From: Gammaproteobacteria bacterium
GTDB lineage: Bacteria > Pseudomonadota > Gammaproteobacteria > Chromatiales > Chromatiaceae
Length of the DNA stretch: 7,540 nt
NCBI GenBank assembly: GCA_008080925.1
Contig: VMDJ01000164.1
Location: forward strand, 1-7,540
Direction of reading: 5' to 3'
Below are positions 4,812 to 7,540 of the stretch, piece after piece. How positions within the stretch are numbered: position 1 is the stretch's first letter; each line of letters begins with the position of its first letter. The notes under the pieces are model-generated. The model was not told where the DNA came from. It searched no databases and saw only the letters and a list, made by a program, of their open reading frames with translations. A program made the translations under genes and the position numbers.

Positions 4812-7540
4812 TTATTGGCACGCTTCGCAATCTGGATCCAGAATGCTGCATGCTTTAGGCGCTGCGCTACCTGACTGAGATGCACTCAGCGCGAAGCTTG
4901 CGTCTGCAGTTTTAGAGCCACTGTTTGGTGCAGCAGCTGATTTCTCCATATGGGTCGCACCCATTGAGCGGAGGTAGTAAGTGGTTTTTAGGCCACGAAC
5001 CCAAGCTAGCTTGTACAAGTTGTCGAGTTTCTTGCCTGATGGCTCTGCCATGTACAGGTTCAAGCTCTGTGCTTGATCAATCCACTTCTGACGACGTGCA
5101 CCTGCTTCAACCAACCAACGTGGATCAACTTCAAACGCTGAACGGTAGATGGCTTTAAGGTCATCAGGGATACGATCGATCGGTAGTACTGAACCATCGT
5201 AGTACTTCAGATCGTTAACCATCACCTCATCCCACAAACCGCGGTCTTTGAGGTCACGAACTAGGTATGGGTTAACCACGGTGAACTCACCTGACAGATT
5301 CGATTTAACGAACAGGTTCTGATAGGTAGGTTCAATTGATTGGCTAACACCACAGATGTTTGAGATGGTCGCTGTTGGTGCGATCGCCATGGTGTTTGAG
5401 TTACGCATGCCAACGGTTTTAACGCGCTCGCGCAGATCATCCCAATCCAAGGTTTCAGTGGTGTCTGCTTGCAAGTACTTGCCACGGATCTCAGCGAGTT
5501 CACGCAACGAGTCGATTGGCAGAATGCCTTGGCTCCACAAAGAACCTTCGAAGCTAGAGTAACGACCACGCTCTTCAGCCAAGTCAGTTGATGCTTTGAT
5601 GGTGTAGTAAGACACCGCTTCCATTGAGTTGTCAGCGAAGGTAACCGCTTCTTCACTCGCGTAAGCCATGCGCATTTTGTACAGCGCATCTTGGAAGCCC
5701 ATGATGCCTAGACCCACAGGGCGGTGACGCAAGTTAGAGTTACGTGCTTGAGGAACGCTGTAGTAGTTGTACTCGATAACGTTATCCAACATACGCATTG
5801 CGGTGTTGATGGTTTTTTCGAGTTTGGCTAAATCTACGCCTTCACCTTCAATGGTGTGTGCAGGTAGGTTAACTGAACCTAAGTTACACACTGCGATCTC
5901 AGCTTGATTAGTATGCAGAGTGATCTCAGTACACAGGTTAGATGAGTGAACCACGCCAACGTGACGGTTGGTGTAACGAATGTTGCAAGGATCTTTAAAG
6001 GTTACCCATGGGTGACCTGTTTCGAACAACATGCCAAGCATCTTGCGCCATAGATCAACTGCCTTCACCTTCTTGTGAACGCTGATTTCACCTTTCGCAG
6101 CTTTCTCTTCGTAAGCAACGTAAGCGGCTTCGAATTTTTTGCCGGTCAGGTCGTGTAGATCGGTGGTGTCGTTAGGTGTGAAAAGTGTCCACTCTTGGTC
6201 TTCAGCAACACGTTGCATGAACAAGTCTGGAATCCAGTTCGCTGTGTTCATGTCGTGAGTACGACGACGGTCATCACCGGTGTTCTTACGAAGATCCAGG
6301 AACTCTTCAATATCGATGTGCCAGCTTTCAAGGTAGGCACAAACAGCACCTTTACGCTTACCGCCTTGGTTAACCGCTACCGCGGTGTCGTTGGCCACTT
6401 TTAGGAAAGGAACAACGCCTTGTGATTTACCGTTGGTGCCTTTGATGTGTGCGCCTAAGCCACGAACTGGTGTCCAGTCATTACCTAAGCCACCTGCATA
6501 CTTAGAAAGTAATGCGTTGTCCTTAATAGCACCGTAGATACCATCCAAGTCGTCAGGAACGGTAGTCAGGTAACAAGACGATAACTGAGGACGCAAGGTG
6601 CCAGAGTTAAATAGGGTAGGCGTTGAGCTCATAAAGTCAAAGCTAGAGAGTAAGTTGTAGAACTCAATCGCACGACCTTCACGATCGATCTCATTGATGG
6701 CTAAGCCCATCGCAACGCGCATGAAGAATGCTTGTGGCAATTCAAAGCGGGTATCGCGAGAGTGAATGAAGTAACGATCAAACAGGGTTTGCAAACCGAG
6801 GTAGGTGAACTGCAAGTCACGGTTTGCATCCATCGCTTGGCCTAGACGCTCAAGGTCGTATTGCGCAAGACGTGGGTCGAGCAGTTCAAGTTCAACGGCG
6901 CGTTGTACGTAGTTCTTGAAATAGCTTGGGTACAAATCAGCCATCTCAGCTTGAGTTGCAACATTGGTATCCATGCCAAGGAAGCCCAATGCATCAAAGC
7001 GCAGTGAGTCCATCAGCAAGCGAGCTGCAGCGTAAGAATAGTTAGGCTCTTTCTCGATCATGGTGCGAGAGCTCATAACGAGTGTGTTGGCTACGTCTTT
7101 TTCTTTGATGCCGTCGAAAAGGTTGCGACAGGTGTCATCAAAGATCGATTGTTCGGTAACACCTTCAAGGCCGTCACAAGCTTCTGTGATAAGTGCGCGT
7201 AAACGATTTACATCCAGTGGCTTGGTGCTGCCGTCGATTGCGGTCACGTTAACCAGATGTTCTTCAGCTTCTTCAGTAACTTCTTCTTGGCGCTTGCGCT
7301 TTTGCTCTTCGCGATAAAGGACGTAAGCACGAGCAATTTTGTGCTCACCACCACGCATCAAAGCCAATTCAACTTGGTCTTGTACGTCTTCAATATGAAC
7401 CTGACCACCCTCTGGGATGCGGCGACTAATGGTGTCGACAACGCTCTTGGTTAGTTCGCGAACGGTGTCGTGAATACGCGAAGATGCCGCAGCTTTGCCG
7501 CCTTCAACTGCTAGGAAGGCCTTGGTCATCGCGACAGCGA
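4812..7540 (-). CDS. nrdA: Class I ribonucleoside-diphosphate reductase, alpha subunit (5' end beyond right edge)
   Basis: NrdA (R1) is the catalytic and allosteric subunit reducing NDPs to dNDPs. Numbering from the internal Met at 7529, the thiyl-radical site is Asn531-Leu-Cys533-Thr-Glu535, the redox cysteines are Cys319 and Cys548, and the radical-transfer pair is Tyr851-Tyr852. The tail ends with CEAC (901-904), the pair that re-reduces the active site and receives electrons from thioredoxin or glutaredoxin. Two ATP-cones precede the barrel: the first, about 1-75, is cut by the window edge; the second is about 92-180. The Met at 7529 is not the true start: AFLAVEGG after it is a mid-cone family sequence and the codons before it (Ala-Val-Ala) stay open to the edge. 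By comparison with Pseudomonas NrdA, roughly 50-60 residues are missing. A Ser/Ala-rich linker (about 864-892) connects the barrel to the Cys tail. Confidence 0.97.
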   Translation of the reverse strand, partial: AVAMTKAFLAVEGGKAAASSRIHDTVRELTKSVVDTISRRIPEGGQVHIEDVQDQVELALMRGGEHKIARAYVLYREEQKRKRQEEVTEEAEEHLVNVTAIDGSTKPLDVNRLRALITEACDGLEGVTEQSIFDDTCRNLFDGIKEKDVANTLVMSSRTMIEKEPNYSYAAARLLMDSLRFDALGFLGMDTNVATQAEMADLYPSYFKNYVQRAVELELLDPRLAQYDLERLGQAMDANRDLQFTYLGLQTLFDRYFIHSRDTRFELPQAFFMRVAMGLAINEIDREGRAIEFYNLLSSFDFMSSTPTLFNSGTLRPQLSSCYLTTVPDDLDGIYGAIKDNALLSKYAGGLGNDWTPVRGLGAHIKGTNGKSQGVVPFLKVANDTAVAVNQGGKRKGAVCAYLESWHIDIEEFLDLRKNTGDDRRRTHDMNTANWIPDLFMQRVAEDQEWTLFTPNDTTDLHDLTGKKFEAAYVAYEEKAAKGEISVHKKVKAVDLWRKMLGMLFETGHPWVTFKDPCNIRYTNRHVGVVHSSNLCTEITLHTNQAEIAVCNLGSVNLPAHTIEGEGVDLAKLEKTINTAMRMLDNVIEYNYYSVPQARNSNLRHRPVGLGIMGFQDALYKMRMAYASEEAVTFADNSMEAVSYYTIKASTDLAEERGRYSSFEGSLWSQGILPIDSLRELAEIRGKYLQADTTETLDWDDLRERVKTVGMRNSNTMAIAPTATISNICGVSQSIEPTYQNLFVKSNLSGEFTVVNPYLVRDLKDRGLWDEVMVNDLKYYDGSVLPIDRIPDDLKAIYRSAFEVDPRWLVEAGARRQKWIDQAQSLNLYMAEPSGKKLDNLYKLAWVRGLKTTYYLRSMGATHMEKSAAAPNSGSKTADASFALSASQSGSAAPKACSILDPDCEACQ

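Noticed and set aside
5261..5689. 142-residue open frame on the minus strand inside nrdA
   Set aside because: It lies wholly within the strongly conserved nrdA frame on the same strand, has no domain character, and is best explained as a shadow frame.
7060..7454. Plus-strand open frames opposite nrdA (7060-7317 and 7257-7454)
   Set aside because: Ser/Leu/Phe-rich translations antisense to a highly conserved gene, with no ribosome binding site or recognisable motif.
1..7540. Search for tRNA or rRNA genes, CRISPR arrays, insertion sequences, toxin-antitoxin pairs or a phage defence operon
   Set aside because: No direct-repeat array, cloverleaf, transposase or recognised defence motif was seen. 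The GIY-YIG protein is a widespread YhbQ-type housekeeping protein and is not by itself evidence of defence or mobility.

Overview
The window looks like chromosomal DNA of a gammaproteobacterium of moderate G+C, most likely near the Oceanospirillales/Pseudomonadales. The main reason is the nrdAB pair: a long NrdA with two N-terminal ATP-cones and a NrdB of about 400 residues with an Ala/Pro/Ser-rich N-terminal extension, the arrangement known from Pseudomonas. A YhbQ-type GIY-YIG protein and a Gln-type HIT protein fit the same group. The taxon is an inference from protein character, not from a search.

Layout. Positions 1-538 (minus) hold the N-terminal part of a secreted alpha/beta-hydrolase (lipase/esterase) that runs off the left edge. 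An AT-rich divergent region (539-713) carries apparently overlapping promoters and dyads, then comes a small two-TM protein (714-1223, plus) closed by a clear intrinsic terminator (1251-1277). A minus-strand pair follows: an eight-cysteine zinc-ribbon-like protein (2012-1710) and a membrane-anchored CGPC thioredoxin (1671-1273). A HIT-family protein (2094-2513, plus) is divergent from that pair and overlaps the stop of the next minus-strand cluster. That cluster is a tiny four-Cys protein (3397-3206, probable GTG start), a receiver-like protein without a phosphoacceptor (3171-2791), and a YhbQ-like GIY-YIG protein (2794-2510), the last two overlapping as ATGA. After a 180-bp gap with C(UUCG)G hairpins come nrdB (4789-3578) and nrdA (window edge to 4812), a class I ribonucleotide reductase operon.

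How they work together. NrdA and NrdB form the aerobic class I ribonucleotide reductase; all recognisable catalytic and metal/radical residues are present. The ATG at 7529 is internal: the family sequence continues upstream of it and the frame stays open to the window edge, so nrdA is 5'-truncated by the window. The eight-Cys protein and the thioredoxin may share a redox or metal-related role, but only their adjacency supports this.

No mobile element, CRISPR array, RNA gene or recognisable defence system was found. Most of the window is ordinary core-genome content. The least explained parts are the small Cys-rich proteins, the receiver-like protein and the two intergenic regions.
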